Below, piece by piece: positions 8,951-17,510 of a stretch of 64,000 bases of DNA. How positions within the stretch are numbered: position 1 is the first letter of the stretch; the number at the start of each line of letters is the position of its first letter. Both the position numbers and the translations under genes were made by a program. The notes below the pieces were generated by a model. It ran no database searches, was not told the DNA's origin, and saw nothing but the letters and a program-made list of their open reading frames with translations. The DNA comes from Caballeronia arvi (GTDB lineage: Bacteria; Pseudomonadota; Gammaproteobacteria; Burkholderiales; Burkholderiaceae): the NCBI RefSeq assembly GCF_001544695.2, contig NZ_FCOM02000045.1:1-64000 (forward strand). The letters run 5' to 3'.

Positions 8951-9024
8951 CAGACGGGCGAGCGACTCGGTGGTCCGGAGCGATTGATCGGCGCTCGAGT
9001 GTCGCTTGCTAACAGAATCGATAT

Positions 9025-10269
9025 ATGAAAGACGTACTGATCATTGGGGCCGGGCTGATCGGATGCTCGGCAGCATTGAATCTCGCGAAGAAGGGCTTCC
9101 GGGCGCAGATCTTCGACAGCGCCGCGCCTGGTTCCGGGTGCTCGTTCGGGAACGCGGGAATCATCGCTGTCGATCACGTGGCGCCGCTCGCCAGTCCCCA
9201 GACCGTCGCGGGCATCCCGCGAATGCTGTTGCAGCAGAACAGTCCGCTCCGGCTGAACACTCAGGGCATTCCCCGGATGACGCCGTGGATGTGGAAGTTC
9301 GTACGACAGGCATCGCCGTCGAACTATGCGCGCAACACCGTCTCGCTCGCGAGTCTCGTCACGGTCGCAAAAGCGGGCTGGCGGCGACTGCTCGAATCAG
9401 GAGAGATTCCGAAGGAGCTGTTCAGAGACATTGGCGCCCTCTACGTGTACGAGCAGCCCGAGGACCACAAGGCACGCCAGCAACTCATGGAAGTGCTCGA
9501 CCGGTTCGGCGTGGAGCATCGTGAGTTGAACGCTGACGAGGTGCGAGCGAACTATCTCCCTTCGCTCAAGGCAAAGATCAGTCACGCCCGATACGTGCCC
9601 GGCATGTCATCCGTGACGAATCCGCACCGAATCGTTCAGAGCCTGTTCGAAGCGGCGCGCTCGGCGGGCGCCACTTTCAGTCAGGCCCGCGTCGAGGGAC
9701 TTGTCCTGGAACGCGACGGCCGTGTGACCGTGCATGCCGGCGCCCGAACGACGACAGTCGACAAAGTGCTGGTCGCAGCGGGCGCGCTGTCGGCAAAACT
9801 GATCGAGCCTCTTGGAACCAAAGTCCCCTTGACCAACGAGCGTGGTTATCACGTCGAGCTCATGGAGCCTTCGAGCGATCAATTGAAAGTCCCCGTCAGC
9901 TTCGTTGAAGCGGGATTCACGTGCAACCCGATGAGCACCGGAATCCGATTGGCCGGCACCGTCGAATTCGGCGGCGGCGAGAAGCCCGACTGGCGGCGAG
10001 CGGACATGCTCGTCAAGGAATTCACACGCATGTTCTCCGGCGCAGCGCCGAAAGAATCGAGTCGATGGTTCGGGGATCGTCCGACGCTTCCCGATTACCT
10101 GCCCATGATCGACGAGGTGCCGACCGCGAGAAACGTATTCGTCGCGACGGGGCATCAGCATCTGGGGCTGACGCTCGCGCCCGTCACGGGCGAACTGGTC
10201 GCGCAAATGATAGCTGGTGCGCCGACAGCCGTTGACCTGAATCCGTTCAGAGCCGACCGCTTCGCGTGA
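9025..10269 (+). CDS. FAD-dependent D-amino-acid dehydrogenase-family protein (DadA-like)
   Basis: The 414-residue product starts directly with the FAD Rossmann motif DVLIIGAGLIGCSAALNLAKKG and continues with GSGCSFGNAGII, which is typical of DadA and related D-amino-acid dehydrogenases. The C-terminus has the second FAD signature (NVFVATGHQHLGLTLAPVTG). The family oxidises D-amino acids or secondary amines to imino acids, passing electrons to the respiratory chain at the inner membrane. The ribosome binding site is weak, but the FAD motif fixes the start. Thirty-four bases downstream is an ornithine cyclodeaminase-family gene whose relatives reduce cyclic imino acids, so the pair may handle a cyclic or D-amino acid. 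Confidence 0.85.
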   Translation: MKDVLIIGAGLIGCSAALNLAKKGFRAQIFDSAAPGSGCSFGNAGIIAVDHVAPLASPQTVAGIPRMLLQQNSPLRLNTQGIPRMTPWMWKFVRQASPSNYARNTVSLASLVTVAKAGWRRLLESGEIPKELFRDIGALYVYEQPEDHKARQQLMEVLDRFGVEHRELNADEVRANYLPSLKAKISHARYVPGMSSVTNPHRIVQSLFEAARSAGATFSQARVEGLVLERDGRVTVHAGARTTTVDKVLVAAGALSAKLIEPLGTKVPLTNERGYHVELMEPSSDQLKVPVSFVEAGFTCNPMSTGIRLAGTVEFGGGEKPDWRRADMLVKEFTRMFSGAAPKESSRWFGDRPTLPDYLPMIDEVPTARNVFVATGHQHLGLTLAPVTGELVAQMIAGAPTAVDLNPFRADRFA

Positions 10270-10303
10270 AAAACCATCCGATTGTCTGAAGGAGTAGAAA
10301 GAA

Positions 10304-11218
10304 GTGGAAAACGTCAAAGTACTGGATAGCGCGACGACCGCGCGCATTCTCGATTACCGGGCGCTCGTCGACGCGCTGGAGATCGCAAGCCGTGAACTGG
10401 ATCAGGGGCGCATCCACGTGCCGGTTCGTGTGAGCCTGCCGCTGGGGCGGGACGGTCAGTTTCTGACGATGCCGGCGAGTGCAAAGGACATCGCGATCCA
10501 TAAACTCGTGAGCGTCAACTTCGATAACCTGCAGAAAGGTTTCCCGACGATCTTCAGTCTCGTGACGGTATGCGACGGTGAAACGGGCGAGCCGCAGTTC
10601 ATTCTCGACGGACAGACGCTGACCGGGCGCCGTACCGCCGCGTTGTCGATGCTGGGTGTCCGTCTCCTGCATCCCGCGAAGCCGCAGACTTTTGCCATCG
10701 TGGGCACGGGGGTTCAGGCGCGCTATCACGCGCAAGCGATCATGGCGCTGTATCCCGAGGCACGCGTCTATGTGAAGGGCATCGACCCTGCATCGGAAAT
10801 CGCCTTCCGCGATACGCTCAAGCTCGACGGCATCGACGTGTCTCCGACTGAAGGGAAAATACCGGAGGAAGTGGACACCGTCATCACGGTTACGACGAGC
10901 AGAAAGCCCGTCTATGACGAGGAAGCGAGAGCCGATCGACTGGTGATCGGCGCAGGTTCGTCGACCCCCGACGCGGCAGAACTGGCGCCGCGAACCGTGC
11001 GGGGCAGTCTCGTTTTCGTCGATAACCTCGCGGGCACGCGTGCCGAGGCGGGCGACCTGCTTCAGGCGGATGTCGACTGGGCGAAAGTGACCAGCCTCGG
11101 GTCAGTGGACGCCACGCGCATTCCAAAGGGCACGCCGATCCTGATGAAGGCGGTCGGATGCGGCGCCTGGGATCTGGCCGCGTGCCGGGTTGCTCGCGAC
11201 GCATTGTCGAGTCGATAA
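10304..11218 (+). CDS. Ornithine cyclodeaminase / pyrroline-2-carboxylate reductase family protein
   Basis: The 304-residue protein uses a GTG start with AAGGAG ten bases upstream. It shows the mu-crystallin/ornithine cyclodeaminase signature: substrate region FLTMPASAKDIAIHKLVSVNFDN, GQTLTGRRTAALS near residue 100, the NAD-binding GTGVQARYHAQA near residue 128 and DATRIPKGTPIL near the C-terminus. Members either deaminate ornithine to proline or reduce pyrroline/piperideine-2-carboxylate and other imino acids. Pairing with an upstream DadA-like oxidase favours an imino acid reductase or a racemase-like oxidase/reductase couple. This functional choice is inference; the family is secure. Confidence 0.85.
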   Translation: MENVKVLDSATTARILDYRALVDALEIASRELDQGRIHVPVRVSLPLGRDGQFLTMPASAKDIAIHKLVSVNFDNLQKGFPTIFSLVTVCDGETGEPQFILDGQTLTGRRTAALSMLGVRLLHPAKPQTFAIVGTGVQARYHAQAIMALYPEARVYVKGIDPASEIAFRDTLKLDGIDVSPTEGKIPEEVDTVITVTTSRKPVYDEEARADRLVIGAGSSTPDAAELAPRTVRGSLVFVDNLAGTRAEAGDLLQADVDWAKVTSLGSVDATRIPKGTPILMKAVGCGAWDLAACRVARDALSSR

Positions 11219-11239
11219 GCGCTGCGCGACATGGAAGTG

Positions 11240-11284
11240 AAAAGGCCGTAGGGCACTCCTTTCGGAGGCGCTACGGCCTTTCGC
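11240..11284. terminator. Terminator between the ornithine cyclodeaminase-family and GntR genes
   Basis: AAAGGCCGTAG (11241-11251) pairs exactly with CTACGGCCTTT (11271-11281), with an inner CTCC/GGAG stem. A-rich and T-rich ends flank it on both sides, so it can serve both convergent genes. Confidence 0.85.
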
Positions 11285-11298
11285 TTTGCTCGGTACTT

Positions 11299-12045
11299 TT
11301 ATTCGGCGCGACTGCTCGTGAGATTGTGATACCGCTCGAGGCTTTCGTTCAGGTGACGTCGCATCGCGCGTCTCGCCGCGGTCACGTCCTGTTGCTCGAT
11401 CGCGGCGAGAATGTCGCCGTGTTCGCGCTGGATACGACGAATATACGTTCTGCGCTCTTTGGGATTGGCCTTGGCATGCTTGAGACGCAGATCGATGATG
11501 ATCTCCTGTCCCATCGACCGAAGGATCGACGCGAAGTGCGGATTCTCCGAGCAAGTGGCAACGGCGAGATGGAACTCGAAGTCGGCCCGCGCGCATTCCG
11601 CATCGTCATCGACTGCGACGATTTCCATACGGGCATAGACTTCCTTCAGCGCGCGGAGATGAGCTTCTGATCGACGCTGAGCCGCATAGGCAGCGCATTC
11701 GGTTTCGACACCCGTGCGCAATTCGAGCACGTGCATCGAATTGTTCAGCGTAGTCGAGTCGATAAAGGCTGTACCTTCGCTATGACCGGGCGCCTCGGCA
11801 ACGAAAACACCGACGCCATGACGCGCAATCAGGCGGCGCCCCAGTTTGAGAGAGGCCACGGCCTCGCGTATGACGGTCCGGCTCACGCCAAACTCGGAAC
11901 ACAGTTCAGGCTCGGTCGGCATCTTCGAACCGGGAGGGTAGTCGCCCCGATCGATCTTGTCGTTGAGTGCCTGAATCACGAGCTCAGTCAGGCTGCGACG
12001 TTTTCCGGAACTCGAAGCATTCTTCAGCAGGGTTTCAGCGTCCAT
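11299..12045 (-). CDS. GntR-family transcriptional regulator, FCD (FadR-type) subgroup
   Basis: The 248-residue protein has a winged helix-turn-helix (about residues 18-80; ...SKMPTEPELCSEFGVSRTVIREAVASL) followed by an FCD ligand domain (about 100-230). That domain carries the metal-binding pattern of Asp/His residues (FEFHLAVATCSENPH, then HGDILAAIEQQD and MRRHL). FCD regulators respond to organic or sugar acids and usually repress their own locus. A TGACATATTACG motif lies about 100 bp upstream of its start, and the same motif occurs in front of two other promoters in this locus. It therefore probably governs the 7.7-29.7 kb catabolic genes. The inducer is unknown. Confidence 0.9.
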   Translation of the reverse strand: MDAETLLKNASSSGKRRSLTELVIQALNDKIDRGDYPPGSKMPTEPELCSEFGVSRTVIREAVASLKLGRRLIARHGVGVFVAEAPGHSEGTAFIDSTTLNNSMHVLELRTGVETECAAYAAQRRSEAHLRALKEVYARMEIVAVDDDAECARADFEFHLAVATCSENPHFASILRSMGQEIIIDLRLKHAKANPKERRTYIRRIQREHGDILAAIEQQDVTAARRAMRRHLNESLERYHNLTSSRAE

Positions 12046-12146
12046 TCCGAGTGCCTCACACCGGATTAATTAGAGCTCCGCAAAGTACGGTTGCGGATGG
12101 CCGCGCCAGCGAAAGCAGACGTTACGTCCGTCTGACTTCCGCCGTA

Positions 12147-12158
12147 TGACATATTACG
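12147..12158 (+). promoter_or_regulatory. Candidate GntR operator, copy B (TGACATATTACG)
   Basis: The 12-mer differs from copy A at one base. It is located upstream of the GntR gene (start 12045), in the 182-bp gap after the minus-strand SDR gene, consistent with autoregulation. Confidence 0.5.
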
Positions 12159-12227
12159 ACTTTATCACAGCGAGCGCTGGCGCGTGGCTCTTGACGAGAA
12201 ACAGTTCGATCAAGCCGGTGACATCCG

Positions 12228-12980
12228 TCAAGCGTAGATATAGCCGCCGCTGACGATGACGTTCTCGCCCGTCGCATAGGTATTGCGCGCACTGGCCATC
12301 ATGACGACCCATTGAGCGATTTCTTCCGGTTCGGCAGCGCGACCCAGCGGATTGGCGGCGGCGAGTTCACCGAGAAAGCCCGCCTTCTTTGCCTTTTCCG
12401 TGGCAAAGCCTGCAGGGGCGACCGAGTTCACCAGAATGCCGTCCTTCGCGACCTCTTGCGCAAACGACTTGGTGAGACTCACGACGGCTGCCTTCGTCGC
12501 CGCGTAATGCGCGTTCTGCGGATGCGCCTTGAACGCGTCGACCGACGTGATATTCACGATCCGGCCAGCGATGTGGGCTTCGACCTTCGGACGGCTGCGC
12601 ATGTGTTCGACTGCGGCGACCATCATGTGATACGTGCCCTTGATGTTCACCGCGTTCTCGAGATCCCAGTCGTCGTCCGAGATTTCGAGCAGGGCTTTGC
12701 GCGGATAGATCGCTGCGCTGTTGACCAGACAATCGACGCGTCCCAGTTCCTTCACGGCATTCTGAAAGGCTTCTTTCGCAAGACTTGCACGCGTGATGTC
12801 GCCTTCGACGCCGACGACGCGATGTCCTTCGCTCTTCAGCGACGCGACCGTTTCCGACAGCAGCGGCCCGTTCTTGTCGATGAGCGCGATGCTTTCGACG
12901 CCGTCCGCGAGCATCAGCTTCGCAATGCTCAATCCGAGGCCGGTTGCGCCTCCCACAATCACTACTCTCTGATTCTTCAT
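12228..12980 (-). CDS. Short-chain dehydrogenase/reductase (SDR)
   Basis: The 250-residue protein is a classical [18 protein letters not shown] cofactor loop, Asp in ALIDKN at the end of strand two (suggesting NAD), NSAA, catalytic Ser in NITSVDAF and YAATK. The C-terminus [12 protein letters not shown] is standard for the fold. It is the last gene of a minus-strand operon that begins with hyuA at 19610 and lies 24 bp after another SDR. The position suggests oxidation of a hydroxyl intermediate generated by the upstream enzymes. Substrate is unknown. Confidence 0.85.
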   Translation of the reverse strand: MKNQRVVIVGGATGLGLSIAKLMLADGVESIALIDKNGPLLSETVASLKSEGHRVVGVEGDITRASLAKEAFQNAVKELGRVDCLVNSAAIYPRKALLEISDDDWDLENAVNIKGTYHMMVAAVEHMRSRPKVEAHIAGRIVNITSVDAFKAHPQNAHYAATKAAVVSLTKSFAQEVAKDGILVNSVAPAGFATEKAKKAGFLGELAAANPLGRAAEPEEIAQWVVMMASARNTYATGENVIVSGGYIYA

Positions 12981-13004
12981 CTGAGTCTCGAATAAAGGGG
13001 TTCG

Positions 13005-13748
13005 TCAGGACTTGACCGAAACGATCTGCGAGCCACCGGGGGCTTGATCGGTCGGGAAAACTTCGAGCCGCGCGACGTCCACGGCTTCGGGAAGTCTGAG
13101 CGCCGTCGAAATAAGCTCGGCAATATCTTCGGGCTGAATCGAGCGATACGCTTCGTAAAGCTTCTCGTTGGCGCCTTGCTCGCCCAGAGCGCTTCGATAG
13201 AGGTTGGTCTGAACACGACCGGGAGCCAGTTCGGTCACACGCACCTTGGTTCCCAGCAGGTCACAGCGCAACGAGTCGCAAAACATGCTGATGGCCGCTT
13301 TGGTTGCGCCATAGACCGCCGTGTTCGGATGCGGGAATCGCCCCGCGCTCGACCCGATAAAAAACAGATGGCCGCGGCCGCGCTCGACCATGCCTGCCAG
13401 CGCCATGTGCGCGAGCCGGAGCGGGGCGCGTAAGTTAATGTCGATCATGTTGTCGACATCGTCCGGACTGCTTTCGTTGAACTTGGCGATGGCCGGCAAC
13501 AGTCCCGCGTTGTTCACGACGACGTCGATCTCGGTTCGTTCGAAGACTCCGCGAAGCGGAGACGGGTCGCGCAAATCGAGTGCGATCGGCGTGATATTGC
13601 CAACGGCTGCGAGCGAATCGAGCGCGCTCGCGTCGCGGCCGACGGCGTAGACGTGCAGACCGTCTTTCACGAGACGCGTCGCAATGGCCCGTCCGATGCC
13701 GCTGGACGCGCCGGTGACTACTGCGTTTCGATACCTGAGTGTGTTCAT
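13005..13748 (-). CDS. SDR oxidoreductase, YdfG-like
   Basis: The 247-residue product has TGASSGIGRAIA, VVNNAGLLP, FIGSSAGRF with YGATK, and a C-terminus containing VFPTDQAPGG that recalls the YdfG-type 3-hydroxy acid dehydrogenases. GRDAS at the end of strand two suggests NADP(H). Its ATG overlaps the stop of the preceding FAD oxidoreductase gene by one base (TGATG at 13746-13750), which points to translational coupling. Two different SDRs in one operon suggest two successive hydroxyl/keto conversions, or an oxidation-reduction pair with different cofactors. Confidence 0.85.
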   Translation of the reverse strand: MNTLRYRNAVVTGASSGIGRAIATRLVKDGLHVYAVGRDASALDSLAAVGNITPIALDLRDPSPLRGVFERTEIDVVVNNAGLLPAIAKFNESSPDDVDNMIDINLRAPLRLAHMALAGMVERGRGHLFFIGSSAGRFPHPNTAVYGATKAAISMFCDSLRCDLLGTKVRVTELAPGRVQTNLYRSALGEQGANEKLYEAYRSIQPEDIAELISTALRLPEAVDVARLEVFPTDQAPGGSQIVSVKS

Positions 13749-14944
13749 CAGATGACACCTTCTTCAAGGAAGGGCTTGTTCTCGACCACACGCTCGTATC
13801 CGAGCGGCGAAAGGTCGAGCGCCCGGTACTGTCCATAGACGATCAGCTCGCTCAAGCCTCGGCCGACCGCGGGCGACTGCTGCAAACCGTGTCCGCTGAA
13901 TCCATTGGCGAACAGGAAGTTGTTCACTTCCGGGTGCGGTCCGACGATCGCGTTATGGTCGAGCATGCAGAAATCGTAGTGGCCTGCCCACGAACTGACG
14001 ACCTTGATCGCTTCGAAGGCCGGAACGCGTTCAGCGAGCGCGGGCCAGATCATCTCTTCGAATTCGGAATGGATGACGTCGAAATCATCCACGTCTGCGA
14101 GCGGGTCGGGTTCCGGATAACAGCCCGTCAGATAGTATTTACCTTCGGGGCGGAAGAAGATGCCCGTCGTGTCGATAGTGAGCGGCACCGTGCCTTCCAG
14201 CGGCGTGCGGCAATCGAAGACGAAGAGACAGCGCTTTCTCGGCTCGACCGGAATGTCCAGTCCCGCCTTGCGCGCCATCGCGGGGCCGCGTGTGCCCGCT
14301 GCGTTGACCAGCACGCCGCAACCGATCTCCTCACCGCTCTTCAAAACGATGCCGGTGATCTTCGAACCCTCGCGGCGGATATCGACGACTTCATTCTCGA
14401 TGTACTCCGCGCCCAGCGAGCGCGCCTTCTTGCGCATGCCTTGAAGCAGGCCGTAGCTGTCGAACCAGCCTTCGCCTGTTTGCCCGTACACGCCGTTGAC
14501 GAGACCGTCGATGTTGAGCCACGGAAAACGCGCGGCAAGCTTCTCCGGGTCGAGCAAAACGACGTCCGCGCCGTTCTCGCGCTGCGTTTCATAGTTGCGC
14601 TCGAACATCGGCGCACCTTTCGCATCGCCCAGATAGAGGTATCCGTTCTCCTTGAAACCGAGTTCCGGTGCATCGCCGTCGACCGCGACGAGTTCATGAA
14701 AGTTGCGAATGAACTCGGTCCCGAACTGCGAGATTTTGATGTTCAACGGATTCGAGAACTGATGCCGGATCGAGGCGCTCGACAGAGCGGTCGCGGACTG
14801 CGCATAAGACCAGTCGCGCTCCACGACGAGTATCGAACCCGTGAAGTCGGGGTTTTGCTTGAGGAAATATGCGGTCGCACTTCCCACCACGGCGCCACCC
14901 ACAATGACGACGTCATAGTGGGATTTCTGTGCTTGCTGTGCCAT
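13748..14944 (-). CDS. FAD-dependent amine/amino-acid oxidoreductase (sarcosine oxidase/FOXRED1-like, DAO family)
   Basis: The start at 14944 gives 398 residues; the frame extends upstream but only with unrelated sequence. Features: FAD motif YDVVIVGGAVVGSATAYFL, an arginine-containing LSSASIRHQFSNPLNIKIS region, LNIDGLVNGVYGQTGEGWFDSYGLLQGM, and a C-terminal ANGFSGHGLQQSPAVGRGLSEL FAD motif. These are typical of the DAO family enzymes that oxidise sarcosine, N-methyl or D-amino acids. Some relatives (dimethylglycine/sarcosine dehydrogenases) pass electrons to ETF, and etfBA lie 10 kb away in the same locus. The substrate is likely a secondary amine or N-substituted amino acid; this is inference. 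Confidence 0.85.
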   Translation of the reverse strand: MAQQAQKSHYDVVIVGGAVVGSATAYFLKQNPDFTGSILVVERDWSYAQSATALSSASIRHQFSNPLNIKISQFGTEFIRNFHELVAVDGDAPELGFKENGYLYLGDAKGAPMFERNYETQRENGADVVLLDPEKLAARFPWLNIDGLVNGVYGQTGEGWFDSYGLLQGMRKKARSLGAEYIENEVVDIRREGSKITGIVLKSGEEIGCGVLVNAAGTRGPAMARKAGLDIPVEPRKRCLFVFDCRTPLEGTVPLTIDTTGIFFRPEGKYYLTGCYPEPDPLADVDDFDVIHSEFEEMIWPALAERVPAFEAIKVVSSWAGHYDFCMLDHNAIVGPHPEVNNFLFANGFSGHGLQQSPAVGRGLSELIVYGQYRALDLSPLGYERVVENKPFLEEGVI

Positions 14945-14981
14945 CTTTGCTGTCCAGAAAAGACGTTGGGAGACGAGCCGG

Positions 14982-15812
14982 TCAGTTCGTTTTCGGGTCT
15001 TCGAAATGACCGTCCGCCGCGAACTTGCCGCCCTGATATTTGACGGCCGGGTCAAGGGGATCGGGCATGGGCGTGTTCGCATAGACTTCCGCGGCGTATT
15101 CGTCGGCGGAGTCTTGCGGGTGATAGCCCAGATAACCGACTGCCGTGTTGTCCCAGAAGTTGGCGCTGTTCTTCGAGTTCCCGTAGACGATCATATGTCC
15201 GACGCTCGGCGTCAACAGGGAGCGCACGCACATGCGCGTGAAGTCATCGTAGGAGAGCCACGTCGCGAGCATGCGGCGGTCGGTCGGCTTCGGAAAGCAC
15301 GAGCCGATACGCAGACACACGGACTCGATGCCGAACTTGTCGAAGTAATAGCGCGAGAGGTTTTCGACGAAGGTCTTGCTCACGCCGTAAAGGCTGTCGG
15401 GCCGCTGCGGCACGTTCGAATCGATCGTCTGCGTGCACTCGTAAAAACCGATCGCATGAACCGAACTTGCATAGATCACGCGCTTCACGCCGGCCTGACG
15501 AGCGCCTTCGTAAATGTTGTAGCTTCCGACGATGTTCGAATCGAGGATCACCTGGAAGGTATTCTCACGCGGAGCGCCGCCCATGTGAATGACCATGTCC
15601 ACGCCCTTGAGCATCTCGAACACGGCATCGCGATCGGCGAGGTCGCAGATGAAGTGCTTTTCGTTCTCGCGTACTTCACCGAGCGATTGCCGGCCATGCA
15701 AGCTGAGTGTCTCGGCGTAAGGACGAAGCGACTCCCGCAGCACGGAACCCAAAGCGCCGCCGGCGCCGGTGATCAGGATGTTCTTTAACGGGGGCTTGAT
15801 AACGTCGGTCAT
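14982..15812 (-). CDS. NAD-dependent epimerase/dehydratase, uronate dehydrogenase-like
   Basis: The 276-residue protein is an extended SDR: NILITGAGGALGSVLRESL near the N-terminus, DLADRD, IHMGGAP, YASSVHAIGFY with a Ser, and the catalytic YGVSK motif (DSLYGVSKTFVENLSRYY). Length and the LRIGSCFPKPTDRRMLATWLSYDD segment match uronate dehydrogenase-type enzymes that oxidise a C1 hydroxyl of a uronic acid to a lactone. The start lies ten bases after hyuB's stop. In this operon it may act on a polyol or sugar-like portion of the substrate. The exact reaction is uncertain. Confidence 0.8.
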   Translation of the reverse strand: MTDVIKPPLKNILITGAGGALGSVLRESLRPYAETLSLHGRQSLGEVRENEKHFICDLADRDAVFEMLKGVDMVIHMGGAPRENTFQVILDSNIVGSYNIYEGARQAGVKRVIYASSVHAIGFYECTQTIDSNVPQRPDSLYGVSKTFVENLSRYYFDKFGIESVCLRIGSCFPKPTDRRMLATWLSYDDFTRMCVRSLLTPSVGHMIVYGNSKNSANFWDNTAVGYLGYHPQDSADEYAAEVYANTPMPDPLDPAVKYQGGKFAADGHFEDPKTN

Positions 15813-15822
15813 GCCTGACTCC

Positions 15823-17505
15823 TTATTGTTTGGTCGATGCGGTCAGGGCGTCCAGCGTGACGCCGTAGTCCGCGCGCAGTTGCGCCTCAGAGATATATTC
15901 GTTGCGCACATCGCGAAGCAATGCTTCCTTCGAACGCTGTTCCGGCGCGCCGACACCGCCTCCGCCAGGCAAAGACAGCGTGACGCGCTGATGCTCGCCG
16001 ACCGCTGGCGTGCCTTTGCCGCGCATCTTCGTGCCGTCCGAGAGCGTGACCGCGCCGGCTTCGCCCGACTTGCCGCCGGACTGACCACGCGCCGGATGGT
16101 CGATACGGTCGAACATCGCATTGAAGCGGAAGTGATAACCCGAGCGCGGTCCGATTTCGACGATCTGACCGAGGCCGCCGCGATGCTCGCCTGCACCGCC
16201 CGAACCCGAACGCATCTCCTTGCGCCAGACGACGATCGGCCCGACTTGTTCCGTGGCCTCGACCGACATCGCGTGCACGCCGCTCGGGAACGCCGTCGCC
16301 GAGAGTCCGTCGAGTTCGGGACGCGCGCCCGTGCCCCCGCTGTTGAACATGAGGATTTCGCTGCCCTTGAGTCCGGAACCTTCCTGAACCGGGCGTGCGC
16401 TGACGTGCAGATTCCACAGCGCGCCCGAGCCTTCGGCAGGCGCGCGATTCGGCACGACCTTGTGAAGCGCGCCCAGCACCAGATCAGGAACGAAGTGGCC
16501 GAGAACGTGACGAACCGCCACCGGGCTCGGATGCTGTGCATTCAGGATGCAGCCCTCGGGCGCCTGAACCTTGAACGGTTCGAGAGACGCGGCATTGTTC
16601 GGCACTTCCGGCGCGATGATGCACTTGAGGCCATAGCACGCATACGCTTTCGCGTAGAGCAGAGGCACGTTGATGCCGAACGGACTGGCCGGCGACGAGC
16701 CTGCGAAGTCGGCGAGCAGATGATCGTCAGCCACCGTCAGCGTGACGTTGAGCTTGACCGGCGTGTCGTAGCCGTCGAGCGTCATTTCGTTCGTCTGCGT
16801 TTCTTTCGGCAGTGCGGCGATACGCTCGAGTGTGGCCTCGCGGCTGCGTGCGAGGATGAACTCGCCGATGCCTTCGACGTCCTTCAGCTCGAACTCCTTG
16901 AGCATCTCGATGAGCCGCTTGTGGCCGGTCTCATTGCAGGAGGCGAGCGCGTACAGATCGCCCACGACCTTGTCGGCTTCGCGCACGTTGTGGCGCAGGA
17001 TGTTGACCAGGTCGCGATTTACTTCGCCGCGCTCGATGAACTTCATGATCGGCACGAACAGACCTTCTTCGTACACTTCGCGCGAGTCCGGGCCGAAACC
17101 GCGACCGCCGATATCGACCACATGCGCCGTGCTGGCGAAATAGCCGATCAGCTCGCCGTTATGAAACGAAGGCGAGACGACCGTGAAGTCATGCAGGTGA
17201 CCGGTGCCTTTCCACGGATCGTTGGTCAGATAGACATCGCCTTCGTACATGCGCTCCACGCCGATATCGGTCATGAAGTGTTCGACCGCTTCGGCCATCG
17301 TGTTCACGTGGCCCGGCGTGCCCGTCACTGCCTGGGCGAGCATGCGTCCGCGCTTGTCGAAGATGCCTGCGGACAAGTCGCCCGCTTCGCGCACGCTGGT
17401 GCTGAACGCGGTGCGAATCAGGGCCATCGCCTGTTCTTCGACCACGGAGATCAGACGGTTCCACATGACCTGCATGTGAATGGTGTCGAGATTGCTCAAT
17501 GACAT
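15823..17505 (-). CDS. hyuB: Hydantoinase B/oxoprolinase family subunit (HyuB-like)
   Basis: The start at 17505 is chosen because AGGAG lies eight bases upstream, overlapping the end of hyuA; longer frames lack support. The 560-residue subunit shows the HyuB core: NRLISVVEEQAMALIRTAFSTSVREAGDLSAGIFD at the N-terminus, GTPGHVNTM, VYLTNDPWKGTGHLHDFTVVSP, and SGGTGARPELDG with SGGAGEHRGGLGQIVE toward the C-terminus. HyuA and HyuB together form ATP-dependent hydantoinases/oxoprolinases, or in some lineages ATP-dependent carboxylases. The gap to hyuA is five bases, so the subunits are surely co-translated. The substrate may be a cyclic amide or ureide. Confidence 0.9.
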   Translation of the reverse strand: MSLSNLDTIHMQVMWNRLISVVEEQAMALIRTAFSTSVREAGDLSAGIFDKRGRMLAQAVTGTPGHVNTMAEAVEHFMTDIGVERMYEGDVYLTNDPWKGTGHLHDFTVVSPSFHNGELIGYFASTAHVVDIGGRGFGPDSREVYEEGLFVPIMKFIERGEVNRDLVNILRHNVREADKVVGDLYALASCNETGHKRLIEMLKEFELKDVEGIGEFILARSREATLERIAALPKETQTNEMTLDGYDTPVKLNVTLTVADDHLLADFAGSSPASPFGINVPLLYAKAYACYGLKCIIAPEVPNNAASLEPFKVQAPEGCILNAQHPSPVAVRHVLGHFVPDLVLGALHKVVPNRAPAEGSGALWNLHVSARPVQEGSGLKGSEILMFNSGGTGARPELDGLSATAFPSGVHAMSVEATEQVGPIVVWRKEMRSGSGGAGEHRGGLGQIVEIGPRSGYHFRFNAMFDRIDHPARGQSGGKSGEAGAVTLSDGTKMRGKGTPAVGEHQRVTLSLPGGGGVGAPEQRSKEALLRDVRNEYISEAQLRADYGVTLDALTASTKQ

Positions 17506-17510
17506 AACCT

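Noticed and set aside
15769-17502. A 577-codon plus-strand open frame
   Set aside because: Antisense to hyuB; no domain signature.
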